The notes under the pieces: generated by a model
Databases searched by the model: none
Told to the model about the DNA's origin: nothing
Seen by the model: only the letters and a program-made list of their open reading frames with translations
Shown here: one piece after another, positions 52,232 through 60,979 of the stretch
Numbering within the stretch: the first letter of the stretch is position 1
Layout: each line of letters begins with the position of its first letter
NCBI RefSeq assembly: GCF_000425105.1
Contig: NZ_AULD01000006.1
Coordinates: forward strand, 496,001 to 560,000
From: Agrococcus lahaulensis DSM 17612
GTDB taxonomy: Bacteria > Actinomycetota > Actinomycetes > Actinomycetales > Microbacteriaceae
Length of the DNA: 64,000 nt
Direction of reading: 5' to 3'
Program-made: the position numbers and the translations under genes

Positions 52232-53818
52232 TCAGTGCACGACGGTCACCCCGCCGGCGGTCGGCCCCTGCGGGCTCGCCGTGAACCCGCCCACCCGGCT
52301 GCCGTCGCGATACCCGACGCTCACGACGAGCTCCTCGCCCGTCACGACGACGGAGCCGGCCTCGACCGGCTGCCGGTGCACCCCGAGCCCGTCGAGCTCG
52401 ACGGCTCGCCCGTCGACGGTGATCTGCTGCGGCTCCTCCGCCGCGCTCGCGACGTGGAGCGTCGCGCCCGGTCCCGGCGGCACGGCGATCGCCGAGCTGC
52501 CCGAGCGGGGCTGACCGCCCGCGACCCAGTCGAAGTCGTTGCCGTCTGCCGCGATCGCGACCTGTCGCGCACCGGCGACGACCGGGGTGTCGGCCGAGAC
52601 GCGGATCGTGGTGATGCCGACCGGGATCTCCTCGAGCGCGAAGTCGGTGACCCGCCCCGCCTCGAGGTCGCCCTCGGACTCGATCACGGAGCCGTCCTCC
52701 GCCTCGAAGACGACCCGCACCGGCCCGCCCTCGAGCGAGAGGAGGCGCAGCGCCGGCACGGCGTCGTCGAAGCCCTCCTGCGTCTCGATGCCCGTCGCCT
52801 CCGTCACGGCGACGCCCGGGAGCACCGCGGTCGTGAGCGCCGAGACCGGGTCGACGATCTCGAAGCCGCCCCGCTCGAGCCCCCGCGTCGTCGACTGCTG
52901 GAGGTGCGCCGAGACGGGCGCGCCCGTCGAGACGACGTGCACGACGACGTCGTCGACGCCCGGTGCGATCGCGGCGAGGTCCATCACCGCCTGCGAGGCG
53001 GGCGGCACGCTGATGCCGGTCGAGCCGACGGTCTCCACGGGGCCATCGGGGCCATGGACCGTCACGTCGACGCTCGCGCTCACCTGGGATGCGTTGGCGA
53101 TCGTGAGCGTGGACTGCCGGCCGGTGCGGGTCGAGCCGCCGACGAGCCACTGGTCGAGCCGCGTCTCGCCGCACTCGCTCACCGCGAGGCCGCGCACATC
53201 GTCGACGTCGACGGGGAGCGACTGCGCGGCCGAGAGCGTCGTCGCCTCACCGCGCTGGGCGATCGCGGTGCCGCCCGAGATCTCGTCGCGCCCGGGCACC
53301 GGCAGCCGCTGCTCGGCGACCTCGCCGCCGAGGCTGCCGACGACGACCTCGGGCTCGGCGACCGCCGACAGCGCGAGCGCGTCGGTGCCGTCGCTCGTGC
53401 CGACGCGCAGCGCCGGCCCCGCGCACACGCGCGACTGGAGCGGCGAGGAGGGCAGCACGTGCGTGGTGGGCGCCTCGGCGCGCTCGAGCGGCTCGGCGGG
53501 CAGCGCTCCGGCGCCGAGCACCGCGCCCGTCATGAGCAGCGCGGCCCCGAGCCCCGCGGCGGCCCTGACGCCCCAGCGGAGCATGTCGCGGCGCTCGACG
53601 CGGCGCGCGCCGGCGGCCGCGTCGTTCGCGGCCGCCTCGCGGTCGGTGAGCGCGACGTCGGTCGCGATGTCGCCGGCTGCGGCGGGCGCCTCGGCCTCGA
53701 CCGCGAGCTCCTCGGGAGACGGCGTGCGCGGGCGCGGCTCCTCCTCGTCGGAGATGGGCGAGTCGTCGTCGAACTCCTGCGAGTCGTCGATCGCGCCGGG
53801 GTCGTCTCGATCCGTCAC
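52232..53818 (-). CDS. DUF5719 secreted/anchored protein
   Basis: This 528-residue protein has an acidic cytosolic N-terminus (about 1-75), one membrane helix (VRAAAGLGAALLMTGAVLGAGAL, about 83-105) and a long extracytoplasmic beta-rich region. Repeated segments there, such as SQVSASVDVTVHGPDGPVE and GGPVRVVFEAEDGSVIESEGDLEAG, suggest Ig-like modules. This is the DUF5719 pattern. The function is unknown. In actinobacteria the gene follows the large glycosyltransferase, as here (4-nt GTGA overlap), which suggests a role in cell-surface glycan assembly. Confidence 0.87.
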   Translation of the reverse strand: MTDRDDPGAIDDSQEFDDDSPISDEEEPRPRTPSPEELAVEAEAPAAAGDIATDVALTDREAAANDAAAGARRVERRDMLRWGVRAAAGLGAALLMTGAVLGAGALPAEPLERAEAPTTHVLPSSPLQSRVCAGPALRVGTSDGTDALALSAVAEPEVVVGSLGGEVAEQRLPVPGRDEISGGTAIAQRGEATTLSAAQSLPVDVDDVRGLAVSECGETRLDQWLVGGSTRTGRQSTLTIANASQVSASVDVTVHGPDGPVETVGSTGISVPPASQAVMDLAAIAPGVDDVVVHVVSTGAPVSAHLQQSTTRGLERGGFEIVDPVSALTTAVLPGVAVTEATGIETQEGFDDAVPALRLLSLEGGPVRVVFEAEDGSVIESEGDLEAGRVTDFALEEIPVGITTIRVSADTPVVAGARQVAIAADGNDFDWVAGGQPRSGSSAIAVPPGPGATLHVASAAEEPQQITVDGRAVELDGLGVHRQPVEAGSVVVTGEELVVSVGYRDGSRVGGFTASPQGPTAGGVTVVH

Positions 53819-56589
53819 TGCCACGCCTCCGCTCCCTCGAGCCGCTTCGTCCGCACGCGCGCGCCGCGACGGAGCGACGGCAGCGCCGCGACGATCGCGC
53901 CGGCGATCGCCGCGAGCTGCGCGGCGAGCAGCCAGCCCGCCCACGCGGGCACCGGCGCCGGGGGCGCAGGCGCGGCCTCCGTCCGCTGCCACAGCAGCCC
54001 GGCCTCCGTCTCGCCGATCGCCTGCAGGTCGCCGCGCGCGTCGAGCGAGCGCTGGGCGCGGTCGTGGAGGCCCGCGGCGCCCTCGCGCTCCTGCTCGACG
54101 AGCACGAAGCGCACGCCGTGCTCGTCGAGCAGCGCGGACACGTCGACGTCGGCGCCCGAGGCGAGGTCGACCGCCGCTTGCGCGAGCTCGGCCTCGACGG
54201 CGCCGGCGCTCTCGCGCGTGTGCCGCGCCGTCGAGACGCGGTCGAGCGTCTCGCCGCGGCCCCGCTCGACCTCCACGCGGAGCACGTCCTCCGCGAGCGG
54301 GCGCAGCACGAGCGTGCCGACGCCCGGGTCCTCGGCCGCGGCTGCCTCGACGAACGCGGGCATGCGGCGCTCGGGGGCCGGCACGACCGTCGCGGGCGCG
54401 AGGAACGAGCTCGCGACGACGGGCAGCGACGCGGCGACCGCGGCGAGCGCCACGACGCCGCCCGGCACGGCGCCGACGCGGTCGTCGACGTCGACGGCGA
54501 TCGCGGCGAGCATGACGAGGGAGAGCAGCATGAGCGACGCGCCGGGCCCGGCCCAGACCGCGATCGCCTCGGCCTCGAGCGTCGAGATCGAGAGCCGCGA
54601 GGCGAGCACGGCGGTGCCGTAGCCCGCGAGGAGCAGCAGCACGGCGGGCCAGGCCCGCGCCGGCCGCAGCACGATGCCCGCGAGCGCCGCGAGCGCGAGC
54701 GGCGCGAGCATGACGAGCGCGATCCAGCCCGCTGCGACGCCGGGCGCCAGGGCCGAGACCGCGGTCTCGAGCGTCGCGAGCGTGCCGTCCGGCGCGGCGA
54801 GCGCCGCCTCGAGGGCTGTGGGCGGCTCGCTCCCGAACGGCACCCCCGGGTCGGCGAGCGTCGCGAGCGGGGCTCCCCCGCGCCAGCGCTCGACGGCGAT
54901 CGGGGCGATGAGCGCAACCGCGGGCAGCGCCGCGACGAGCGGTCGCAGCGGCGACCGCCAGCCGAGCGAGGCGGCGAGCGCGACGAGCAGCACCATCGCC
55001 GGCACGAGCACGGGGGCGCTCGCCACGACGATCGCGAACGGGATCGCGGCGGCGCCGGCGGCGCGCCACGAGCGGTGCGCGCGGAGCATCCCGGTGACCG
55101 CGAGCGGCAGCGCGAGGTGCGCGACGACGGCGCCGATCCTGCCCTCGGTGACGGCGAGCAGGAGCGTCGGCGAGAGCGCCCACACGGCGGCGGCGACCGC
55201 GGGCGCCCAGCGCGAGCCCGTCAGGCGGCGCGCGGCGAAGAAGCCGACGATCGAGGCGATCGCGGGCGCGAGCAGCAGCAGGAGCACGATCGCGGTCGAC
55301 GGGCGCCACGGCGTCAGCGAGCCGAGCACGGCGAGCACCAGCGCGAACGGGTCGGCGGCGCCGTCGACGGCGCCGAGCGCATCCCGCTGGCCGCCGAGCG
55401 TGCTCGACCAGAGGTCGCCGATCGAGCCGGGCAGCGGCAGGAGCGCCCCGCCCGTCGCGGCGCCCGCCGTGATGAGCTGGGGCGAGACCACGATCCCGAC
55501 CACGATGGCGAGCGCCGTGACCCAGAGCCCCGCGCCCTCGACGAAGCCGACGCGCTCGACCGGGACTGCGCGCATCCGCTCGGGATCGCCGATCGCCCGC
55601 CGCTGCAGGCGCATCGCCCGCCACGGCACCCGCAGGCCGCGCAGCGCGCTCCAGCGCTCCGTGCGAGAGCGCGCGATGCGGCGCCTCGCACGGGCGACGG
55701 CGGCCATCGAGACGAGCACCGCGAGCGTCGCGCGCCACTCCGAGAGCACCGCGGCCGGCCGCTTCGCGAGCAGGTGGCCGACGGAGCGGAGCACGGCGAG
55801 CGGCAGCAGCAGCAGCCAGTGCAGCACGAGCGCGACCGGGCTCGCGTACGCGAGCCGCCGGTGCAGCTGCGCGCGCCTCGCGATGCCGACGCGCTGCGCG
55901 TCGCTCACCGCGCGCAGCGCGAAGTGCTCGGGCCCGCCCGCCCGCCGCGCTCGCGCGCGGGGCTCGAGCGCGACGCGATGGCCGGCGAGCCGCGCCCGCA
56001 CCCCGAGGTCGAGCCCCGCGTCGATCGAGTGGAGCGCGGGATCGAAGCCGCCGAGCGCCTCGAAGACGTCGCGCCGCACGAGCATCCCGGTCTCGGCCAC
56101 GCCGAGCGTGTCGGAGTCGTCGTCGCGCTGCCCCTGGTCGAGCTCCCCCTCGCGCAGCAGCAGGCTGCGGCCGAAGCGCGTCATCGACTGGCCGAACTCG
56201 GCGAAGCGATCCGGCTCGTCGGCGCGCATGATCTTCGGACCGACGAGCGCGACGCTCTCGTGCACCTCGACGTGGCTCAGGAGCGCCCCGAGCGCCCGCG
56301 GGTGGGGCGCCGCGTCGTGCGCGAGCAGCCACAGCCAGTCTCCCGCCCGCGCGGGCGGCAGCGCCGCGACGCCCCGCGCGACGAGCTGGCCGAAGGGCAG
56401 CCTCGGGGCGATGACGACGCTCCGGGCACCCGATTCCTCCAGCAGCCGGAGCGTGGCGTCCTTCGAGCCGCCGTCGACCGCCACGAGCGCATCCGGGGCG
56501 GCGCGCTGCGCGGCGATCGCGTCGAGGGTCGCCAGCAGGTACTCGGCGCCATTGCTGGCCGCGAGCACGGCGAAGACCCTCGGATGCAC
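53815..56589 (-). CDS. Large membrane glycosyltransferase (GT2)
   Basis: This 924-residue protein has an N-terminal GT-A domain (about 1-250): FAVLAASNGAEYLLATLDAIAAQRAAPDALVAVDGGSKDAT, DWLWLLAHDAAPHPRALGALL and VAETGMLVRRDVFEALGGFDPALHSIDAGLDLGVRARLAG. At least a dozen membrane helices follow, with large loops and a late extracytoplasmic domain, ending in one helix and a basic tail. It probably transfers a sugar on a lipid or polymer at the membrane; donor and acceptor are unknown. The GTG start has TAGCCT exactly 6 nt upstream (leaderless). DUF5719 overlaps its end by 4 nt. Confidence 0.87.
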   Translation of the reverse strand: MHPRVFAVLAASNGAEYLLATLDAIAAQRAAPDALVAVDGGSKDATLRLLEESGARSVVIAPRLPFGQLVARGVAALPPARAGDWLWLLAHDAAPHPRALGALLSHVEVHESVALVGPKIMRADEPDRFAEFGQSMTRFGRSLLLREGELDQGQRDDDSDTLGVAETGMLVRRDVFEALGGFDPALHSIDAGLDLGVRARLAGHRVALEPRARARRAGGPEHFALRAVSDAQRVGIARRAQLHRRLAYASPVALVLHWLLLLPLAVLRSVGHLLAKRPAAVLSEWRATLAVLVSMAAVARARRRIARSRTERWSALRGLRVPWRAMRLQRRAIGDPERMRAVPVERVGFVEGAGLWVTALAIVVGIVVSPQLITAGAATGGALLPLPGSIGDLWSSTLGGQRDALGAVDGAADPFALVLAVLGSLTPWRPSTAIVLLLLLAPAIASIVGFFAARRLTGSRWAPAVAAAVWALSPTLLLAVTEGRIGAVVAHLALPLAVTGMLRAHRSWRAAGAAAIPFAIVVASAPVLVPAMVLLVALAASLGWRSPLRPLVAALPAVALIAPIAVERWRGGAPLATLADPGVPFGSEPPTALEAALAAPDGTLATLETAVSALAPGVAAGWIALVMLAPLALAALAGIVLRPARAWPAVLLLLAGYGTAVLASRLSISTLEAEAIAVWAGPGASLMLLSLVMLAAIAVDVDDRVGAVPGGVVALAAVAASLPVVASSFLAPATVVPAPERRMPAFVEAAAAEDPGVGTLVLRPLAEDVLRVEVERGRGETLDRVSTARHTRESAGAVEAELAQAAVDLASGADVDVSALLDEHGVRFVLVEQEREGAAGLHDRAQRSLDARGDLQAIGETEAGLLWQRTEAAPAPPAPVPAWAGWLLAAQLAAIAGAIVAALPSLRRGARVRTKRLEGAEAWQ

Positions 56590-56653
56590 CCGGCAAGGCT
56601 AGGCGCGCGGCTCGCCGCGCCTGCGGGTTGGCGCCGGTGTGCCGCGCGATCGG

Positions 56654-57934
56654 TCAGCGGACGGTGCTGATCGCGACCGTCTCCGGCGCTCGCGGCACGA
56701 TCTCGCGACGGCGCCGCCCGATCGTGAAGATGAGCAGCAGGATCATGCCGTACTCGATCCACGGACGCGACTCCGCGAGACCCTGCACGAAGAACGCCAC
56801 CCACAGCAGCAGCGGGGCCGCGTTCATCGCGTACTCCTCGGGCCGCGAGCGGTACATCGCGCCGAGGCAGTTGACCATCGCGCGCCATTGCATCGCCGCC
56901 CACAGGATGACGCCCACCATGCCGAGCTGCATGAACACGTCGAGCCACACGTTGTGCGCCTGCAGGTAGGCGACATCGCCCACGCGCCCGAGCACGTCGA
57001 ACGGCGGCACCCAGGGCTGCCAGTAGCCGAGGTAGCCGACGCCGACGACGGGGCTCGAGAGCGCGAGGTCGACGACGCGCCCCCAGATGTCGAAGCGGCC
57101 GGTGAGGTCGGCGTCGCGGTTGAGGAACTCGGCGACGTGCGCCCAGTTCGCGATGATGAGGCCGATCGCCACGAGCCCCGCGGCGATGACGATGGCGAAG
57201 ACCCGGTAGAACGTCGCGCCCCGCCAGCGCACCCAGACGACGATGAGGCCGCCGATGATCGCGACCGCGAGGAGCGCGAAGGCGACGGTGGCGCTCCTCG
57301 CGAGCGCGAGCATCACGACCGGCATCAGCACCCACAGGGGCCAGCGCCGATCGAGCCCGGCGACCGCCCGGCACGTCGCGACGACGAGCGCGACGAGCGC
57401 GAGCATGGCCAGCAGGTTCGCGTTGCCCATGACGCCCTGGATCCGTCCGCCGTGCAGCAGCAGACCGCTCGACCACGAGAACTCCGCCGTCGTCCCCGGC
57501 GGATAGTCGGACCACAGCGGGAAGAGCGGCCCGTCCACGGTGAGGGACACGAGCAGCTCGAAGAGCAGCGACGCCAGCAGCAGTCCCTGCAGGCTCCAGT
57601 GGAAGACGTCGAGGATGAGGCGGTACGGGAGCGCCGCGATGAAGATCGCGCTCGCGACCATCCCGAGGAGTCCGACCGAGCCCAGCAGGCTCGCGCTCGG
57701 GGAGATGGCCCAGCTCGCGGAGGCCACGGCGAGGACGCTGAACAGCGCGATCGAGGTGGGCACCCGGGAGAGCCGGACCCGCAGCAGCACGAGCTCGACC
57801 GAGACCCAGATGAACGTCGCCACGACGAGGACCCCCCACGCGGGGTAGCCGATGACGTTCCGCACCGCGTCGCCTGCCGCCGCGTTCACCACCACCCAGG
57901 TGGCGAGGGCCGCCCGGCGGCGCTGATGGAGCAC
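56654..57934 (-). CDS. O-antigen ligase-like (Wzy/WaaL) membrane protein
   Basis: This 426-residue protein has 10-12 helices. A large loop before the C-terminal helices contains VAEFLNRDADLTGRFDIWGRVVDLALSSPVVGVGYLGYW and AYLQAHNVWLDVFMQLGMVGVILW. The Arg of LTGR and the His of QAHN, followed by D/Q residues, are typical of the Wzy_C ligase/polymerase fold. It should polymerise or attach lipid-linked glycan outside the membrane. The GTG start has TGGCACGAT exactly 6 nt upstream, so it is transcribed on its own as a leaderless mRNA. Confidence 0.86.
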   Translation of the reverse strand: MLHQRRRAALATWVVVNAAAGDAVRNVIGYPAWGVLVVATFIWVSVELVLLRVRLSRVPTSIALFSVLAVASASWAISPSASLLGSVGLLGMVASAIFIAALPYRLILDVFHWSLQGLLLASLLFELLVSLTVDGPLFPLWSDYPPGTTAEFSWSSGLLLHGGRIQGVMGNANLLAMLALVALVVATCRAVAGLDRRWPLWVLMPVVMLALARSATVAFALLAVAIIGGLIVVWVRWRGATFYRVFAIVIAAGLVAIGLIIANWAHVAEFLNRDADLTGRFDIWGRVVDLALSSPVVGVGYLGYWQPWVPPFDVLGRVGDVAYLQAHNVWLDVFMQLGMVGVILWAAMQWRAMVNCLGAMYRSRPEEYAMNAAPLLLWVAFFVQGLAESRPWIEYGMILLLIFTIGRRRREIVPRAPETVAISTVR

Positions 57935-57940
57935 GGATCT

Positions 57941-57949
57941 ATCGTGCCA
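57941..57949 (-). promoter_or_regulatory. TGGCACGAT element, leaderless start
   Basis: On the minus strand TGGCACGAT is followed by 6 nt and the GTG at 57934. It is the third identical copy at this spacing in the window. Confidence 0.5.
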
Positions 57950-57993
57950 CGCGGCAGCGGACGGGTCGCGGGCGACGGATCGCTGCAGCGCGG

Positions 57994-58362
57994 TCAGGCG
58001 AGCTTGCGGAGCTTCCGGCGCTCGCGCTCCGAGAGTCCGCCCCAGATGCCGAACCGCTCGTCGTTCTCGAGCGCGTACTCGAGGCACTCCGCGCGCACCT
58101 CGCACGACTCGCAGATCCGCTTCGCGTCGCGCGTCGAGCCGCCCTTCTCGGGGAAGAACGCCTCGGGATCCGTCTCGGCGCACAGCGCGTCCGCCTGCCA
58201 CGCGAGGGCACTGTCGACCTCTGCGGCGCGCCGCACGCCGGGCACGCCCAGCTCGACCGGATCGATGAACCAGTCGTTCGGGATCGGGCGGTGCAGTGCA
58301 CCGTTCGTGATCGTGCGCTGTCGGTGCGTCGGCGCTTCGTTGCGCTGCTGTCCCTCTCGCAT
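57994..58362 (-). CDS. whiB2: WhiB2-type iron-sulfur regulator
   Basis: This 122-residue WhiB protein has the four cluster Cys at 61, 84, 87 and 93 (CAETDPEAFFPEKGG, ICESCEVRAEC), the GIWGG turn (FGIWGGLSERER) and a basic C-terminus RRKLRKLA. The N-terminal extension and location beside the manB/DUF3499 genes match WhiB2/WhmD, which is needed for septation and binds sigma region 4. The ATG has a GGGGGA site. A good promoter with an overlapping dyad lies upstream. Confidence 0.92.
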   Translation of the reverse strand: MREGQQRNEAPTHRQRTITNGALHRPIPNDWFIDPVELGVPGVRRAAEVDSALAWQADALCAETDPEAFFPEKGGSTRDAKRICESCEVRAECLEYALENDERFGIWGGLSERERRKLRKLA

Positions 58363-58407
58363 GGCGTCCCCCGGTTCTGCGGCCCCCGGCCGGGCCCGCG
58401 CGGGTCA

Positions 58408-58437
58408 ATTACATCGCTGTAGTTCCGTCGCCGTCAA
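58408..58437 (-). promoter_or_regulatory. whiB2 promoter with overlapping dyad
   Basis: On the minus strand TTGACG (58437-58432) and TGTAAT (58413-58408) are 18 bp apart. TACAGCGATGTA, a perfect TACA/TGTA dyad, overlaps the -10. The predicted leader is about 40 nt. Confidence 0.55.
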
Positions 58438-58492
58438 GTCCGCGATCCTAGGCGCGTCGCCCCGCTTCGCCGCGGATTCCGGGTCCGGCGTG

Positions 58493-59749
58493 TCACCTTC
58501 CTCGTCGCAGGCGCGCCGCCGCTCCCACAAGCAGCCGACGGGCCCGCACGAGCGGGTGGCGGTCGATCCGCTCGAGGCGCGCGCGCGACGACCGGAGCTC
58601 TGCCTCGAGCTCGTGGAGCCGAGCATCCCGCGCGGCCGCGGTCGCGCCCAGGCTGTCGAGTCGCTCGGCGGCGGACGCGGCTGCCGCCTCTGCTTCCGCT
58701 GCGATCCGGTCGCGGTCGGCGAGCACTCGGCCGAGGTGGCCGTGCAGCTCCTCCACCTCGCGCTGGAACACGCTGGCGTGCTCGTACAGCACGGCCTCGA
58801 GCGCAGCCAGCGACCGCGACCGCGCGCGCATGCCGTTGATCTCGGCGTCCGGCACCGGGATGTCGTCCGTGTCCTCCAGGCACGCTCGCAAGCGCGCGGG
58901 GAGGACGGCGCGATGCTCGAGCTCGACGAGCCGCTCCTCGAGGGAGGTGTCGAGTCGATAGCCGCCGTGGTCGAGGTCTTCGCCAGTGAGGCTCCGCAGC
59001 GCGATGAAGTCGTCGAGGACGCCCGCCTTCAAGCGACGCCAGTCCCGCATCCCGTGGTGGTTGGGCGAGGGGCGCAACTCCGGGTTCGCCTCGTACGCTC
59101 GGCCGGCGTTCCCCGTCTTCCGCTCGAGCTGCGCGAACGAGCGCCAGGGGAGGTGGAGGACCTCGAGCTCGAGGGCCTCCGGTGGGTCGCCCCGTCGCTC
59201 GACGGACACGAAGTGGTTGCCCTGCGCCACCTCGACGTCGGGGGAGCCGACATGGATGGCGTTGGGCGTCGGATGCGCGAGCAGGCCGGCGTCCTGCAGC
59301 TGCTGGACCGAGCGCTCATCGCGATGCACGAGCCTGTGCAGCCCGACACCCCGACGCGCCATCGGCCCCACGAGGTTCACGACCGGGACCTCGATCGCTC
59401 CGATGGCCTTCGGCATGCGATCGAACACGGTCCGCAGGCTGAGCGCCGGATCGACGGCGCGCACGAACTCGTCCGCGTCGCCGTTGATCACCCAGTCGGC
59501 CCCGAACTCCGTGTAGGCGAGGCGCGCCATGCGGGTGACCACGAGGTGCTGCTGCTTGCGGTGCTCGGGATCGTCGAACACCGTCACGGGCGCCACGCGC
59601 GAGTACTCCTCGAGGATGTCGCGCGTGCCGTCCGAGGAGCCGTTGTCGGTGACCAGGATGCGGTCGACCCCCTCGGCGAGGTGGTGCTCGATGGTCGCGG
59701 CGATGATGTCCGCCTCGTCGCGCACCATCATCGTCAGCACGAGGGTCAT
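58493..59749 (-). CDS. GT2 glycosyltransferase with coiled-coil tail
   Basis: This 418-residue cytosolic protein has a GT-A domain at about 1-280: LVLTMMVRDEADIIAATIEHHLAEGVDRILVTDNGSSDGTRDILEEY, and INGDADEFV with the DxD-like metal site. LEVLHLPWRSFAQLERKTGNAGRAYEAN follows. A coiled coil occupies about 300-390 (VFQREVEELHGHLGRVLADRDRIAAEAEAAAASAAERLDSL). The family (Glyco_tranf_2_4) often acts on surface polysaccharides. Its ATG overlaps the manA stop (ATGA), so the two are co-translated. Confidence 0.87.
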   Translation of the reverse strand: MTLVLTMMVRDEADIIAATIEHHLAEGVDRILVTDNGSSDGTRDILEEYSRVAPVTVFDDPEHRKQQHLVVTRMARLAYTEFGADWVINGDADEFVRAVDPALSLRTVFDRMPKAIGAIEVPVVNLVGPMARRGVGLHRLVHRDERSVQQLQDAGLLAHPTPNAIHVGSPDVEVAQGNHFVSVERRGDPPEALELEVLHLPWRSFAQLERKTGNAGRAYEANPELRPSPNHHGMRDWRRLKAGVLDDFIALRSLTGEDLDHGGYRLDTSLEERLVELEHRAVLPARLRACLEDTDDIPVPDAEINGMRARSRSLAALEAVLYEHASVFQREVEELHGHLGRVLADRDRIAAEAEAAAASAAERLDSLGATAAARDARLHELEAELRSSRARLERIDRHPLVRARRLLVGAAARLRRGR

Positions 59750-60873
59750 GCGGCGATCCTACGATCGTGCCCGGGGGCGCCCGGGAGCGCCGCCCATGCG
59801 TCGTCGCCCTCGAGCTCGAGCTCGCTCACGGCTGCGACGAAGGCCGCCTCGCCCCGCGCGAGCTCGAGCCGCTCCCCGCCCGCCACGATCGAGAGCGGCG
59901 CGACCGCGAGCAGGATCGCCTGGTCCACCGATGCTCGGTGCCGGCCGTGCACGCGCCGCAGCTCGAAGGGCGCCGCGGGCCGCCAAGCGGTCGCGCCCGG
60001 CAGCTCGACGGGAGCCAGCCTGGGGTCGTCGAGGGGGGCGAAGTCGAGGATGCGCAGCAGCTCGTCGCGGTCGACGTGCTTGCGGGTGAGGCCGCCGCGC
60101 AGCACGTTGTCGCTCGGGCCCATGAGCTCGATGCCGAGGCCCTCGAGATAGGCGTGCAGGTTGCCCGCCGCCAGGAAGAGCGCCTCGCCGGGCTGGAGCG
60201 ACAGGCGGTGCAGGAGCAGCGCGATGGCGATCGCCGGATCGCCAGGGGATGCCGCCTCGAGCCTCCGCACGGTGTCGCGCTCGGCTTCGAGCGCGACGGG
60301 CAGCCGCTCGACGGCCGCGACGATGCCGCGCACGACCGAGTGCGCCTCGTCGCCGCCGGCAAGCATCCACCCCACCGCGTGCTCGAGCGAGGCCCGCACT
60401 CGCTCGACGAAGGGCTCGACGCGCTCGTCCAGCGAGGTCAGCGCGTCGAGCACGGGCAGCGACGCGTCCAGCGGCCGGAAGCCGCTCAGCGCCTCGAAGC
60501 GCGTGACGGCCACGAGCAGCTCGGGCTTCGCGTGCGGGTCGCGGTACGTGCGGCTGGGAGCGTCGCGAGGCAGCCCCGCGGCGTCCTCGCGCGCGAAGCC
60601 CTCGGCCGCCTGCGCGGCATCGGGGTGCGCCTGGAGCGAGAGCGGCGCAGCCGCGGCGAGCACCTTGAGCAGCATGCCCGGCTGCTCGACGCCCGCCTCG
60701 TCGAGCACCGCGTCGAGCGGCCGACCGTCGGCGCGTGACGGACAGCCGGGGTGAGCGCCGAGCCACAGCTCGGCCTGCGGCCGCCCGGTCGCGGGCAGCC
60801 CCAGGTAGTCGGAGATCGCCGACGCGCTGCCCCACGCGTAGTCGCGGGGCTCGTTGGTGATGCGCACAAGCAC
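59746..60873 (-). CDS. manA: Mannose-6-phosphate isomerase
   Basis: This type I isomerase interconverts fructose 6- and mannose 6-phosphate, feeding GDP-mannose through manB. The 375 residues carry RDYAWGSASAISDYLGLP, AELWLGAHPGCPS, the zinc ligands in LSLQAHPDAAQAAEGFA, KPELLVAVTRFEALSGFR, and AGNLHAYLEGLGIELMGPSDNVLRGGLTRKHVD. I chose the GTG at 60873 because AAGGAG lies 9 nt upstream. It is divergent from the acyl-CoA dehydrogenase gene, and a glycosyltransferase gene overlaps its 3' end. Confidence 0.93.
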   Translation of the reverse strand: MLVRITNEPRDYAWGSASAISDYLGLPATGRPQAELWLGAHPGCPSRADGRPLDAVLDEAGVEQPGMLLKVLAAAAPLSLQAHPDAAQAAEGFAREDAAGLPRDAPSRTYRDPHAKPELLVAVTRFEALSGFRPLDASLPVLDALTSLDERVEPFVERVRASLEHAVGWMLAGGDEAHSVVRGIVAAVERLPVALEAERDTVRRLEAASPGDPAIAIALLLHRLSLQPGEALFLAAGNLHAYLEGLGIELMGPSDNVLRGGLTRKHVDRDELLRILDFAPLDDPRLAPVELPGATAWRPAAPFELRRVHGRHRASVDQAILLAVAPLSIVAGGERLELARGEAAFVAAVSELELEGDDAWAALPGAPGHDRRIAA

Positions 60874-60979
60874 GGGGGCGGCTCCTTCGGGCACAGTTGG
60901 GTCGAGGCTACCAACGGCCGACCGAGGGCCCCGCGCTCCCCTAGCGTGCGGAGCGACCGCTGATCCTGACGGGAGCACC

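Noticed and set aside
56639-60151. Open frame over 1100 codons on the plus strand opposite whiB2 and glycosyltransferases
   Set aside because: Low-complexity Arg/His/Glu translation without any domain; the opposite-strand genes are clear.
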